Assembly (NCBI GenBank): GCA_947472795.1
Contig: CANJBL010000014.1
Location: 1 to 58,989, forward strand
Reading direction: 5' to 3'
DNA from: Fidelibacterota bacterium
GTDB taxonomy: Bacteria; Pseudomonadota; Alphaproteobacteria; Rhodospirillales; Rhodospirillaceae
DNA length: 58,989 bases
Part shown: in pieces, positions 25,431 through 33,995 of the stretch
Numbering within the stretch: position 1 is the stretch's first letter
How the letters are laid out: each line of letters begins with the position of its first letter
Translations under genes and position numbers: made by a program
Notes under the pieces: generated by a model
What the model was told of the DNA's origin: nothing
The model's database searches: none
What the model saw: the letters and a program-made list of their open reading frames with translations, nothing else

Positions 25431-27470
25431 ATGCAACGTCGCCTTTTCATTGCGCTGAGTTTGGTGGTTCTGAGCCTGGCGCTGCTCACGTGCGTGTCGT
25501 TTTTGCCTGCATACGCCGCTGAGAATTGTCAGCTCAATAAAGTCGCGGACTTTGATCTCAGTCTCAGCGGTGGCCATGCTGCCATCCCCATTCTCGTCAA
25601 TGATCAGCGGCTACGATTTATAGTCGATACGGGTGCGACGCGAAGCTCTCTCAGTACGCGCGCGGTGCAACAGTTAGGCCTGTCAACGTATAGCCCGGGC
25701 AACGCACGCGTCTATACTCTGCGCGGCGCGCGCGACGTGAATCGCGTAAGAGCCACTTTGATTTTCGGCAGAAATATAGCGCGGAACGCCGAGCTTTTGG
25801 TTCTTCCAGACGATGTTGCTGGGTCGAATGTCGATGGCATTATCGGGTACGACTATCTCAGAAATTTTGATCTCGATTTTGATTTTGCCGGGCGGAAGCT
25901 TAATTTTTTTGCGCCTGACCACTGCAAAAATCACGTGGTCTATTGGGCAGGTGACGTGGCGCAGATTCCATTTCGCTTGGAGGGCTTCGATAGTATCGAA
26001 ATTCCTGTCACGCTTGATGGCATAAAGCTCAAAGCCCAGCTGGATACCGGCGCGTCCTCATCGATGCTGGAGATCGGTGTGGCCAAACGTAAGTTCGACC
26101 TCACAGAAAACTCAGAAGGAGCCGAATCGCCGGGCGAGCAATGGTCGTCTCAATCTATTTTGAAATTCCGTAAGCGCTTTAAGATGCTGGGCTTTGAAGG
26201 GCTGAATTTCAATAACCCCTTGATTTATGTCCGCGACAACGCGATGGAAAAAGCGCTCTCCCGGAACAATTCAAAAATTCACACTATGGATCTCGGCCGG
26301 GTCACCGACGGTCCGGAGCTTCTTATCGGTATGGATATGCTTTCGAAGATGCACGTCTATATCGACTATAAGCAAAAAAATATCTACATGAGCGCGGCTG
26401 CGGCGCCGGCGGCTTCTCCGCCGAGTGCCACGACAACTGCCGCTGATTCTGGCGCGGAGCCACCTGTGGCGCAAATTCCCAAGCCAAACACGGATAAAAG
26501 TGTTCGTGCTCTTCCCCATCAGGACCCAAATCATCCTCTGCGTCTTCCCCGCATTCCACCGGAAATTCTCATCCAAAGCGAGACCAAGGCCGTCGGTCTC
26601 GAGGTCACGGTGGATACGAAGGGCAATGTCCTCAACGCCGCGGTCATTTCCAGCAGCGGCTCCACAGCGATTGACACTACTGTTGTGCGGGAAGCGATGA
26701 ATGATTGGACGTTTATCCCCGGCACGGTTGACGGCCAGCCCCAGGTCATGAAGGTCGTGTTTGCTGTGCGTTATGGAGCATCACCCGACTCTAAGGCGTC
26801 GATCTCGCCCGTGCTGCCGCTTGCTTCAATGCCCCAAAAGCCGTCGCAGACGATCCAGCTTGCTGCCGCCGACTTCGATAAGTTTGTAGGCGCGTATCAG
26901 GTGGGCGCCGAGTCTTTCGTCAAGATCAGTAGAGAAGAGGAGCGTTTTCTTGTCCGCAGAACAGGCCAGGAAGATCATGAACTGGTGGCGGAAACGCCTA
27001 CGAAGTTCTTCGCTGCGGACATTGCCGCTGAGATCAGTTTCGCGTTCGGTCCACAGGGCGTCGTCGGATTGACATTGTTGCAGAACGGGGCCGTACGGCC
27101 GGCAAAGAAAGTTGATGATGCGGTTCTGCAAACGGCGGAAGCGAATTTAGCGAATCGCATCAGAGCAAATACGCCCACGCCTGAACTGGAAGCCGCTCTG
27201 CGGCGTACAATCTTCGAGCTCGCGAGTGCGACGCCGAATTTGGAAGATCTGGCGCCAAGCCTTCGCGTGCAGATCGAACGCAATCAATCAACCTTCTTAA
27301 TTCAATTGCAAGCCCTGGGTCCGTTGAAGACGTTCACGTTCAAGGAAATCAATAGCGAAGGCTACGATGTTTATCTCGTCACCTTCGCGCGTGGCAAAAT
27401 GGAATGGGCTGCGGCGCCACTGACGCCTGAGGGCAAGATCAATATTCTCACTTTGCGGAATGTGCGTTAG
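25431..27470 (+). CDS. Exported protein with two retropepsin domains, TonB-C and DUF3471-like domains
   Basis: A 679-residue protein unlike its neighbours. Residues 1-30 form a signal peptide or anchor. Residues 40-165 hold a retropepsin-like aspartic protease fold with the active DTGAT (66-70) and the GIIGYDYL loop (137-144). Residues 175-320 hold a second one with DTGAS (205-209) and LLIGMDML (297-304). After a Pro/Ala linker, residues 375-450 match a TonB C-terminal fold (VTVDTKGNVLNAAVISSSGS). Residues 482-562 resemble the DUF3471 module (FVGAYQ, VGLTLLQNG). The last 115 residues are unassigned. ATG 25431 follows GGAAGG. One 60-base block (25861-25920) is 42 percent GC, against 70 percent in a tsf block, suggesting separate ancestry. 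The substrate is unknown. Confidence 0.7.
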   Translation: MQRRLFIALSLVVLSLALLTCVSFLPAYAAENCQLNKVADFDLSLSGGHAAIPILVNDQRLRFIVDTGATRSSLSTRAVQQLGLSTYSPGNARVYTLRGARDVNRVRATLIFGRNIARNAELLVLPDDVAGSNVDGIIGYDYLRNFDLDFDFAGRKLNFFAPDHCKNHVVYWAGDVAQIPFRLEGFDSIEIPVTLDGIKLKAQLDTGASSSMLEIGVAKRKFDLTENSEGAESPGEQWSSQSILKFRKRFKMLGFEGLNFNNPLIYVRDNAMEKALSRNNSKIHTMDLGRVTDGPELLIGMDMLSKMHVYIDYKQKNIYMSAAAAPAASPPSATTTAADSGAEPPVAQIPKPNTDKSVRALPHQDPNHPLRLPRIPPEILIQSETKAVGLEVTVDTKGNVLNAAVISSSGSTAIDTTVVREAMNDWTFIPGTVDGQPQVMKVVFAVRYGASPDSKASISPVLPLASMPQKPSQTIQLAAADFDKFVGAYQVGAESFVKISREEERFLVRRTGQEDHELVAETPTKFFAADIAAEISFAFGPQGVVGLTLLQNGAVRPAKKVDDAVLQTAEANLANRIRANTPTPELEAALRRTIFELASATPNLEDLAPSLRVQIERNQSTFLIQLQALGPLKTFTFKEINSEGYDVYLVTFARGKMEWAAAPLTPEGKINILTLRNVR

Positions 27471-27500
27471 CGCGGCGTTGCGCGCCGCCGCCGTAACGAC

Positions 27501-27842
27501 CTAAAACCGCTTACACACCTTGTTGCCGTAATTATCGACGCTGGGGAAACTGCCGATAGGGCAGCCCTTCGAGGTGTCGTGAAATTCCTGGCCGTTGGAA
27601 AAGCTTTTGCAGACTTTATTGCCGTAAGTATCGACATCGAAATGCGTGCCCGGCGGGCATTGATTGGTGGTGCCCTGCAGTGTGCGCGTGTCGCCTGAGC
27701 CGAAACCCTTGCAGATCTGGTTGCCGAAATTGTCCACCGACGGGAAGGACCCGATGGGGCAGGCGGCTTCCGCGCCGGATGAGAATAGCATCGCTGCGAA
27801 AAAACCAGCGGCCATGCCAGCTGCGATAACAGACGTGCGCAT
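27501..27842 (-). CDS. Small secreted protein with three Cys-bounded repeats
   Basis: A 113-residue protein with a signal peptide (residues 1-27, ending GAEAA). The mature part has three 20-residue repeats of the form C-P-x-G-x4-V-D-x2-G-N-x2-C-K-x-F at 28-47, 62-81 and 94-113. Each has two Cys separated by 15 residues (28/44, 62/78, 94/110), which suggests one disulfide per repeat. The linkers are Gly/Ser/Thr-rich. ATG 27842 has AAGGAAGG five bases upstream. I know no named family with this repeat; a small periplasmic or surface protein is the safest reading. It is convergent with the retropepsin-like gene and lies downstream of lexA on the same strand. Confidence 0.6.
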   Translation of the reverse strand: MRTSVIAAGMAAGFFAAMLFSSGAEAACPIGSFPSVDNFGNQICKGFGSGDTRTLQGTTNQCPPGTHFDVDTYGNKVCKSFSNGQEFHDTSKGCPIGSFPSVDNYGNKVCKRF

Positions 27843-27877
27843 CACATCCTTCCTTTGCCGGTGTTAACGGGTGGTTC

Positions 27878-28606
27878 TCAATACCGTCTCAGCAACCCCA
27901 CCAGTTTGCCCTGCACACGTACGCGGTCGGGGCCAAAGATACGCGTCTCATAGGCCTTGTTGGCGGGCTCAAGCGCGATGCTCTCGCCTTTGCGGCGCAG
28001 GCGCTTCAGCGTTGCCTCTTCATTGTCCACCAGCGCTACCACAATGGCACCGTTGTCGGCGCTGGTGCAGCGTTTGATGATGATCGTATCGCCGTCGATG
28101 ATGCCCGCGTCCACCATGGAATCGCCTTCCACCGTCAGCGCGTAATGCTCACCGGCGCCGAGCAGGGCGCCGGGCACGCCGATGTGCTCCGTAGGATTAC
28201 GCAGGGCCTCGATGGGTGTGCCGGCGGCAATCTTGCCGTACAGCGGCAGATCGATGCTTTCCTGGGGTGCGGCACTTTTCACCGAAGCGCCGGGCATGGC
28301 GCCCGAGAAATTGCCCGTAATGACATTGGGGGTAAACCCGGCTGCAGGCCGTTCGCCTGCCGCAGAGCGGGCGGCCGGGGAACGCTCCATGCTCTCGGGC
28401 ACCTTGATGACTTCCAGGGCGCGGGCCCGGTGAGGCAGGCGGCGCAGGAAACCGCGTTCCTCCAGGGCCATGATCAGGCGGTGAATCCCCGATTTGGATT
28501 GAAGGCTGAGCGCCTCTTTCATCTCGTCGAAGGAGGGGGCAACGCCATCCCGGTCCAGCCGGTCGCGGATGAACAAAAGCAGTTCATGTTGCTTCTTGGT
28601 GAGCAT
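27878..28606 (-). CDS. lexA: LexA repressor
   Basis: LexA represses the SOS regulon and cleaves itself when RecA is activated. The 242-residue product has an N-terminal winged helix ([17 protein letters not shown] and [17 protein letters not shown]), a linker, the Ala-Gly cleavage site in [10 protein letters not shown], the catalytic Ser in [15 protein letters not shown] and the Lys in [13 protein letters not shown] frame open to 28834 is not the gene; ATG 28606 fits the family N-terminus. The linker is longer than in E. coli, as usual in alphaproteobacteria. An SOS box overlaps its promoter, so it is autoregulated. Confidence 0.96.
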   Translation of the reverse strand: MLTKKQHELLLFIRDRLDRDGVAPSFDEMKEALSLQSKSGIHRLIMALEERGFLRRLPHRARALEVIKVPESMERSPAARSAAGERPAAGFTPNVITGNFSGAMPGASVKSAAPQESIDLPLYGKIAAGTPIEALRNPTEHIGVPGALLGAGEHYALTVEGDSMVDAGIIDGDTIIIKRCTSADNGAIVVALVDNEEATLKRLRRKGESIALEPANKAYETRIFGPDRVRVQGKLVGLLRRY

Positions 28607-28673
28607 GATAGCAGCCTCCCACAGATGGATCGTTTCAGGACCCTGGTATAGAACAAAACCAGAAACGTTTAAT

Positions 28674-28702
28674 GTTCTACTTTGGTTCTCATGGATCGTC
28701 AA
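28674..28702 (-). promoter_or_regulatory. lexA promoter with overlapping LexA box
   Basis: On the minus strand TTGACG (28697-28702), a 17-base spacer and TAGAAC (28674-28679) form a promoter. The alphaproteobacterial LexA operator, GTTC-N7-GTTC on the plus strand (28674-28688), spans the spacer and the -10 element. The arrangement matches classic lexA autorepression. A weaker half-matching second site (GAAC-N7-GAAA) lies at 28651-28665. Confidence 0.8.
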
Positions 28703-28867
28703 GCCTTTGGAGGCCCGTGGCGGGCAGGCGTTGACGATTATGGCGCCAGGCAGCGGGTTGTCCCCATTTTTCGAACGGCATGCCCGCAAAGTTGAATCGA
28801 CGAAGTTTTTATCGACCTGGGCGGCATTCGCCACGACACTGCCGCCCCATTCGAAATACGCCAGGTC

Positions 28868-29518
28868 ATGCGCCTCCCATCGGCTCTCATTTTTGCTGTT
28901 CTGATAACGCCGCCCGCCTTCGCGGCGCCTGCGTCACGGCAGCCTCCTGCACCGTCGGCCCCTGCGCCAGCGCCGGTCCTCAGTGCTGCCCGTGCCGCCG
29001 CGCTGGCCGAACTCAATGCCCAATGCGCGCCGCCTGGCGGTGGGGTCATGGCCGCGTCTTATGTGGACAGCGTCGACATGGTCTCCAAGGTCCTGCGCGA
29101 TATTCAAGACCAGTCGCGAGAGGCGGACGCTGCTATCGCCGCCTATAACGATTGCATCAATGATCTGCGTTTGCGCCAGCTCTCGACGGGGCCGGAAGCT
29201 GCGGCCGCTGCCGCGAAAGATAAAGAATACGAAGGCTGGCTCTTCGCCTGTGGCGATGCCAACGAGAGCGTGCTGAAGAGTGAAACCAGTCCCGCCGGAC
29301 GCGCCCACGTCTTGCTCGATGAGTTCGACCGCTTCTATTCCTACCGCAACCGAATGCCCGGAACGGGTGCCGGGGGCGAGAAGTCCTATTGGGAGGAAAC
29401 GGTAACAGCACTGCGTTCTAGCGACAGAGCGCCCAACGGCGTGCAACTCTCGCCGGAGGAACGCACCTATCGCCTATGCTGGGCTCAGTATCGTCTCAAG
29501 GTCATCGCAGGTACCTAG
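28868..29518 (+). CDS. Exported protein of unknown function
   Basis: A 216-residue protein with a signal peptide ([20 protein letters not shown]), a Pro/Ala-rich linker to about residue 45, and a helical mature domain containing four Cys (in [23 protein letters not shown] and RLCWAQY), possibly two disulfides. It is transcribed divergently from lexA, with the SOS box about 180 bases upstream, so LexA control is possible but not shown. Its stop overlaps the convergent DUF1428 gene by four bases. I recognise no family. Confidence 0.55.
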   Translation: MRLPSALIFAVLITPPAFAAPASRQPPAPSAPAPAPVLSAARAAALAELNAQCAPPGGGVMAASYVDSVDMVSKVLRDIQDQSREADAAIAAYNDCINDLRLRQLSTGPEAAAAAAKDKEYEGWLFACGDANESVLKSETSPAGRAHVLLDEFDRFYSYRNRMPGTGAGGEKSYWEETVTALRSSDRAPNGVQLSPEERTYRLCWAQYRLKVIAGT

Positions 29519-29874
29519 ACTTTCACAATCGTCTTGAAGCCGCCGTAGATGAGACGCTTGCCATCGAAGGGTGGGTTCTTGGGGTCGCACATCTCCATCA
29601 GGCGCTTGTCGTTCATGACCTTCTTATTCACCGCGTCGCGGTGCTTGCGCGACTTGTATTCGATGTATGAGAAGACCACGACTTCATCCTTTTTCAGCTT
29701 CACGCTGCGCGGGAAGGAGGTGAGCTTACCCACTTTTACATCCTCGGCCACGCATTCGCGGTAATCGACGGCGCCGTGTTCGCGCCAGACCTTTCCGGCC
29801 TTCTTCGCGAGTTTCAGGTACTCGGCCAAGCGCTTCTTTGCCACCGGCACAATAAATCCATCTACGTACGACAT
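29515..29874 (-). CDS. DUF1428 family protein
   Basis: A 119-residue protein of the DUF1428 (YbaA-like) family, a small ferredoxin-like dimeric alpha/beta fold of unknown function. It starts MSYVDGFIVPVAKKRLAEYL and contains HGAVDYRECVAEDV, FSYIEYKSRKHRDAVN and the C-terminal MCDPKNPPFDGKRLIYGGF motif, all characteristic of the family. It is the last gene of a four-gene minus-strand set (GST, ArsR, AHSA1, DUF1428). This neighbourhood, ArsR-type regulator plus AHSA1 plus DUF1428-like proteins, is frequent in proteobacteria and suggests a stress or small-molecule response, but the chemistry is unknown. Confidence 0.85.
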   Translation of the reverse strand: MSYVDGFIVPVAKKRLAEYLKLAKKAGKVWREHGAVDYRECVAEDVKVGKLTSFPRSVKLKKDEVVVFSYIEYKSRKHRDAVNKKVMNDKRLMEMCDPKNPPFDGKRLIYGGFKTIVKV

Positions 29875-29894
29875 CGGTATTCTCCCAAATTGAT

Positions 29895-30365
29895 TTAGTC
29901 AGGCAGATTAGCCGCCAATTGGCCGAGGATAAACTCCGTGCCTTCCTTTCGCGAGGCTAATCCGTCCTCGCCGTCAATGAATACCGCCTGTTCCGTGAAC
30001 CGCATGGCGGTCTTATTACCTTGCGGCGTGAGTTCGATGGTGGCCAGCGAGATCGACATGAAGTGACCGCGCGCATACATGTCGTAGTCATAAATGATGC
30101 GCTCGCCCGGCACGATCTCGTGGTAGCGCGCGACGAATTTGCTTTCGTGGCCGTCGGGGAAGCGGCCATGCGCGATCTCGGTGCCGCCGACGCGGAAGTC
30201 CATCTCGCGCTGAAGCTCAACCCAGCCAGGCGGGCCAGCAAACCACTTCGCTTTGCTCTTAGGATCGGCGAAGGCTTTGAACACGCGAGCGGGCGGGGCA
30301 TCAAAAACGCGTTCGATGGTGAAGGATCCGTGAATGGCTTTAGGTGCGGATTTTGCTTTGCTCAT
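29895..30365 (-). CDS. AHSA1/SRPBCC-domain protein
   Basis: A 156-residue SRPBCC (START-like) protein of the AHSA1 type. The core opens with FTIERVFDAPPARVFKAFAD and KAKWFAGPPGW and ends with the C-terminal helix around KEGTEFILGQLAANL. Such proteins have a deep cavity that could bind a hydrophobic ligand. ATG 30365 overlaps the ArsR gene end by four bases; a frame open to 30509 is shadow. Pairing with an ArsR regulator is a widely conserved arrangement. The ligand is not known. Confidence 0.87.
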   Translation of the reverse strand: MSKAKSAPKAIHGSFTIERVFDAPPARVFKAFADPKSKAKWFAGPPGWVELQREMDFRVGGTEIAHGRFPDGHESKFVARYHEIVPGERIIYDYDMYARGHFMSISLATIELTPQGNKTAMRFTEQAVFIDGEDGLASRKEGTEFILGQLAANLPD

Positions 30366-30721
30366 GACTTTCTCCGTTTGCGCTTTTTCAATGCGAAGGT
30401 TTCCGCGGCGAGCATGTTGCCCAGCCGATCGAATTGGCTTTCCCAAAAGCTGCGCCGCTCGCTGATCCACTGCTCGGCGGTGCGCAAAGCTTTGCTCTCC
30501 AGCTTGCACGTGCGCACGCGGCCCACTTTCTCGGAACTCACCAGCCCGCTCACTTCCAGGACGGCCAGGTGCTGCACAACGGCGGGCAGCGACATAGCCA
30601 GAGGGGCGGCAAGATCGCTCACCGTCGCCGGCCCGCGCAGGAGCCGCTCGATCATCACCCGGCGCGCCGGGTCCGCCAGCGCGTGAAAGGTACGATCAAG
30701 TGCAGCGCTGTGAGTCTGCAT
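30362..30721 (-). CDS. ArsR-family transcriptional regulator
   Basis: A 119-residue winged-helix regulator: FHALADPARRVMIERLLRGP begins the ArsR helix-turn-helix, ATVSDLAAPLAMSLPAVVQH is the recognition region and LAVLEVSGLVSSEKVGRVRT is the wing. No Cys pair typical of metal sensors is present, so it is likely a non-metal ArsR member of the AHSA1-linked type. The start lies just after the GST gene. It overlaps AHSA1 by four bases, and a palindrome upstream of the GST gene is the probable operator. Confidence 0.88.
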   Translation of the reverse strand: MQTHSAALDRTFHALADPARRVMIERLLRGPATVSDLAAPLAMSLPAVVQHLAVLEVSGLVSSEKVGRVRTCKLESKALRTAEQWISERRSFWESQFDRLGNMLAAETFALKKRKRRKS

Positions 30722-30723
30722 CG

Positions 30724-31374
30724 CTACGCTGTCGGGAACATATGGAAGAAGGGCTCAGCCTCTTTCAGCGTGCGTGCATACGAAGGGCGTTGCTTCAGGC
30801 GCGCGAGGTAGGCGGCGGCATTCTTGTGAGTGTCGGCAAAGGGCAACACTTTATCCGCGTAGAAGAGAGCAGGGGCGGCAGCGCAATCGGCCATGGTGAA
30901 GTGCTCGCCGATGGCCCAGGTTTTGTCTTTCATCTCGGCATCGACCATATCGAGGCCGTGTTTCAGTTTAGCGCGGTATTGTTCGACGCCGAATGCATCT
31001 TTCTTATCGGCCGGCCGCAGGCGGTCAGCCACGATGCGTCCCATATTTTCATGTACATAAAGATCATAGAACCGGTCCCAGAAGCGCACGTTGCGTGCGG
31101 TTTCGGCATCGCTGCCGAGAAGCTGTGTCTTTCCCGGATAGTACTGCGCCAAGTACTCGATGATGATGGTGGACTCCGGCACGGTCTCATTGCGCACCTC
31201 ATCCCGGATCACCGGGAACTTGGCCATGGACCACACTTTTGCAAAGGCCGCGCGGGACTCCGGGTCGCCCAGGTTCACCATGTGCGGCGTGAAAGGCACG
31301 CCCGTTTCGTACAGCGCAATCAGCACCTTGTGGCAGTAAGACGATAACGGGTGGAGATAAAGCGTCAGCGACAT
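30724..31374 (-). CDS. Glutathione S-transferase family protein
   Basis: A 216-residue GST. The N-terminal thioredoxin-like domain has the SSYCHKVLIALYETGVPF motif and the glutathione-binding VPESTIIIEYLAQYYP. The C-terminal helical domain contains the TMADCAAAPALFYAD element (the N-cap box region). Likely roles are conjugation or peroxide-type detoxification; the substrate cannot be told. It is the first gene of the four-gene operon and sits 19 bases downstream of a striking palindrome. Confidence 0.88.
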   Translation of the reverse strand: MSLTLYLHPLSSYCHKVLIALYETGVPFTPHMVNLGDPESRAAFAKVWSMAKFPVIRDEVRNETVPESTIIIEYLAQYYPGKTQLLGSDAETARNVRFWDRFYDLYVHENMGRIVADRLRPADKKDAFGVEQYRAKLKHGLDMVDAEMKDKTWAIGEHFTMADCAAAPALFYADKVLPFADTHKNAAAYLARLKQRPSYARTLKEAEPFFHMFPTA

Positions 31375-31392
31375 GGCCTATTCCCTTCTTTA

Positions 31393-31416
31393 ATACTTAA
31401 GTAAATACTTAAGTAT
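31393..31416 (-). promoter_or_regulatory. Palindromic operator before the GST-ArsR operon
   Basis: ATACTTAAGTA (31393-31403) is followed by ATACTTAAGTAT (31405-31416), two copies of a palindrome ending 19 bases before the GST start. Two dyads in tandem at this position fit an ArsR-family operator, presumably for the regulator encoded in the same operon. Confidence 0.65.
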
Positions 31417-31482
31417 CATGGGCCGTTTAGGCCGGCAAGGATTTTATGCACGCGCGGATTTTTTAGTTAATTCAGCGGCCTG

Positions 31483-32691
31483 CTAATTCAGAGGAATGAC
31501 GCGCACGACGTCGCCGGCGGCGGCTGCGCGCGTAAAGGGCTCGCGGATGAGCAGACCATCGGCGCGGGCGAGATTGGCGATCATGGCGCTATCCTGCACA
31601 CCGGCAAGGCGCACGGTGAGGAGGTCGTCGCCATCATCGTGCAAAGTGGCGCGCAGATGATCGGTGCGGCTATCGTTGGCTTTCAGCGGCGCGGCCAGGC
31701 GCGCGGCAATGGTTCTGGGTGCGCTGCCCGCCAGGCCCAGCAGTTTTTCCAGAGCAGAGCCCAGGAACAGCGTCGCGCACACCATGGTGGATACAGGATT
31801 ACCTGGCAGCCCCAATACCGGCAGATCATGCAGGCGGCCATACAGCAGCGGCTTGCCGGGGCGCATGGCGACTTTATGGAACCCGGCTTTGAAGCCCGCG
31901 TCGGTCAATGCGCCTTTGACAACATCATGATCGCCGACGGACACGCCGCCGCTGGTCACCAAAAGATCGAGGTGTCTGGCTTGCTCGGCCATGCGCAGCA
32001 GCGATGCCGGATCGTCCTTGCAGTTTCCAAGATCGGTGACTTCACCGCCATGGGCCGTGATGAAAGCGCACAATCCCGGTCCATTGGACGAGGGAATTTG
32101 CCCAGGCCCTATAACATCGCCCGCCATCACCACTTCATCGCCGGTGGACAGCACGCCGATGCGAGGTTTGCGCGACACGGTGATGCGCGGCAGGTTCATG
32201 GCGGCCAGCAACGCCACGTCGCGCGCCGTCAGGTGGCGCGGTGCGGCAAGGATACTGTCGCCCGTGCGAAAGTCGCTGCCCATGATACGGATGTGCTCGG
32301 CAAGGCGCGGCACGTTCTTCACCGTCACGGTGACTCCGACGGCCTCGGTATTTTCCTGAATGACCACAGTATCCGCGCTCATGGGAACCATAGCGCCTGT
32401 GAAGATGCGTATCGCTTCGCCTTCTCCAAGGTGTCCCGGCCAAGGATGTCCGGCAGCGGACTCGCCCACCACGCGCAGATTCTTCGGCACGTCTTCAACG
32501 TCGCCCGCGCGCACCGCATAACCGTCCATGGCCGAAACATCGGCCGGCGGATGCGACACCTGCGCCACCGCCGCTTCGCGCAGCACGCGGCCCAAAGCTT
32601 CAGCGAGTTTTACGTGCTCCGTGGAAACAGGGGCGAGGTCGTCCACAATCTGCGCTCTGGCCTCGGCGACGGAGAGCAGAGAAGGGCTCAT
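31483..32691 (-). CDS. moeA: Molybdopterin molybdenumtransferase
   Basis: MoeA inserts molybdate into adenylated molybdopterin in the last step of Mo-cofactor synthesis. The 402-residue product has the N-terminal SAMDGYAVRAGDV motif, the IFTGAMVPMSADTVVIQE region, the central GxGxPSSN-type segment as GPGQIPSSNG, and the SGGVSVGDHDVVKGAL motif of the MPT-binding domain with RPGKPLLYGRL. ATG 32691 is adjacent to the moaC stop at 32693 (one base between). The order trpD-trpC-moaC-moeA is a known alphaproteobacterial cluster. Confidence 0.94.
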   Translation of the reverse strand: MSPSLLSVAEARAQIVDDLAPVSTEHVKLAEALGRVLREAAVAQVSHPPADVSAMDGYAVRAGDVEDVPKNLRVVGESAAGHPWPGHLGEGEAIRIFTGAMVPMSADTVVIQENTEAVGVTVTVKNVPRLAEHIRIMGSDFRTGDSILAAPRHLTARDVALLAAMNLPRITVSRKPRIGVLSTGDEVVMAGDVIGPGQIPSSNGPGLCAFITAHGGEVTDLGNCKDDPASLLRMAEQARHLDLLVTSGGVSVGDHDVVKGALTDAGFKAGFHKVAMRPGKPLLYGRLHDLPVLGLPGNPVSTMVCATLFLGSALEKLLGLAGSAPRTIAARLAAPLKANDSRTDHLRATLHDDGDDLLTVRLAGVQDSAMIANLARADGLLIREPFTRAAAAGDVVRVIPLN

Positions 32692-32692
32692 G

Positions 32693-33196
32693 TCAGTCCT
32701 GCTTAAATGTACCCGACTTGCCCCCGGTCTTCTTGACCAGACGGATGTCGGAAATGCGCATGGAGCGGTCCACGGCCTTGCACATGTCATAGACCGTAAG
32801 TGCTGCGGCGGAGACTGCTGTGAGAGCCTCCATCTCCACGCCGGTCTGGCCGGTGACTTTGCACGTGGCGGTGATGTGCACGGCTTTGGCTTTGCTGTCG
32901 CAGGAAAGGTCCACCTTCACCGACGTCAAACCAATGGGATGACACAATGGTATGAAATCCGGCGTGCGTTTGGCTGCTGTGATGCCCGCCAGCTGCGCCA
33001 CGGCCAATACGTCGCCCTTCTTCACCTTGCGACTTTTGATGAGCTTCAGTGTGGACGCTTCCATATAAACAGTGCCCTTGGCGACGGCTTCACGCGCCGT
33101 GCTGGCTTTGTCGGAAACATCCACCATGACGGCATTGCCCGCATCATCAAAGTGCGTGAACTTCTTGGCCGCCTTCTTTTGAGTCTTCTTAGGCAT
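32693..33196 (-). CDS. moaC: Cyclic pyranopterin monophosphate synthase
   Basis: MoaC turns the MoaA product into cyclic pyranopterin monophosphate. The 167-residue product has the family motifs [20 protein letters not shown] near the start, [16 protein letters not shown] with the active-site His, [20 protein letters not shown], and the SGTFKQD-type C-terminus. Length is normal. ATG 33196 overlaps the trpC stop by eight bases; an upstream frame to 33265 would lie inside trpC. Confidence 0.95.
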   Translation of the reverse strand: MPKKTQKKAAKKFTHFDDAGNAVMVDVSDKASTAREAVAKGTVYMEASTLKLIKSRKVKKGDVLAVAQLAGITAAKRTPDFIPLCHPIGLTSVKVDLSCDSKAKAVHITATCKVTGQTGVEMEALTAVSAAALTVYDMCKAVDRSMRISDIRLVKKTGGKSGTFKQD

Positions 33197-33995
33197 GGGC
33201 GCGCTCCGGTGTGAGCAGCGCGCGCGTGGCCGCTTCCACATCCTGTTGGCGCATAAGCGATTCACCGATCAGGAACCGCCGCGCGCCGCACCGCGCCATG
33301 CGCGCGAGGTCGGCGGCGGTTTTTAGGCCGCTCTCGGACACCAGCACGCGGTCTTTCGGCAGCATGGCGGCAAGCCGCTCGGTCACGGCCAGGTCGGTCT
33401 TCAGTGTCTTAAGGTTGCGGTTGTTCACGCCGATCAGCGGTGACTTCAGTTTCATGGCGCGCGCGAATTCGGCTTCGTCATGCACTTCGATCAGAACTTC
33501 AAGATTGAACTGCTCAGCGGTGGCTTCCAACTCAGCAGCCTGGGCATCGTCCAGCGCCGCAAGGATCAAGAGAATGCAATCGGCGCCGATGGCCCGCGCT
33601 TCCGCCACCTGATAGGGCTCCAGCATGAAGTCCTTCCGGATCACGGGCAAATTCACAGCCGCGCGCGCGGTTTTCAAATAGTCGTCGGAACCTTGGAAAT
33701 GCTTTTCTTCGGTGAGAACCGAGAGGCACGCGGCACCGGCATTTGAATAGGCGCGCGCAAGGTCCGCCGGCGCGAAGTCCGGGCGGATCAGACCCGCCGA
33801 GGGCGAAGCCTTCTTGATCTCTGCAATGAGTCCGTACTGGCCTTTATCAGCCTTCGCCGATAACGCCGCTGCAAATCCGCGTACGGGCGAAGCCGCCTTG
33901 GCCGCGCGTTCCACGTCCGCCAATGGCGCGCGTGTCTTGCGTTCAGCAACGGCAATGCGCTTGTCGGCGCAGATTTCGGCGAGCACATCGTTCAT
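33189..33995 (-). CDS. trpC: Indole-3-glycerol phosphate synthase
   Basis: TrpC closes the indole ring in tryptophan synthesis. The 268-residue TIM barrel has the catalytic Lys in [25 protein letters not shown], the [14 protein letters not shown] loop and VSESGL with the phosphate-binding region near the end. It is not fused to a PRA isomerase (TrpF), so that activity must be encoded elsewhere. It overlaps trpD by four bases and moaC by eight. Confidence 0.96.
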   Translation of the reverse strand: MNDVLAEICADKRIAVAERKTRAPLADVERAAKAASPVRGFAAALSAKADKGQYGLIAEIKKASPSAGLIRPDFAPADLARAYSNAGAACLSVLTEEKHFQGSDDYLKTARAAVNLPVIRKDFMLEPYQVAEARAIGADCILLILAALDDAQAAELEATAEQFNLEVLIEVHDEAEFARAMKLKSPLIGVNNRNLKTLKTDLAVTERLAAMLPKDRVLVSESGLKTAADLARMARCGARRFLIGESLMRQQDVEAATRALLTPERAHA

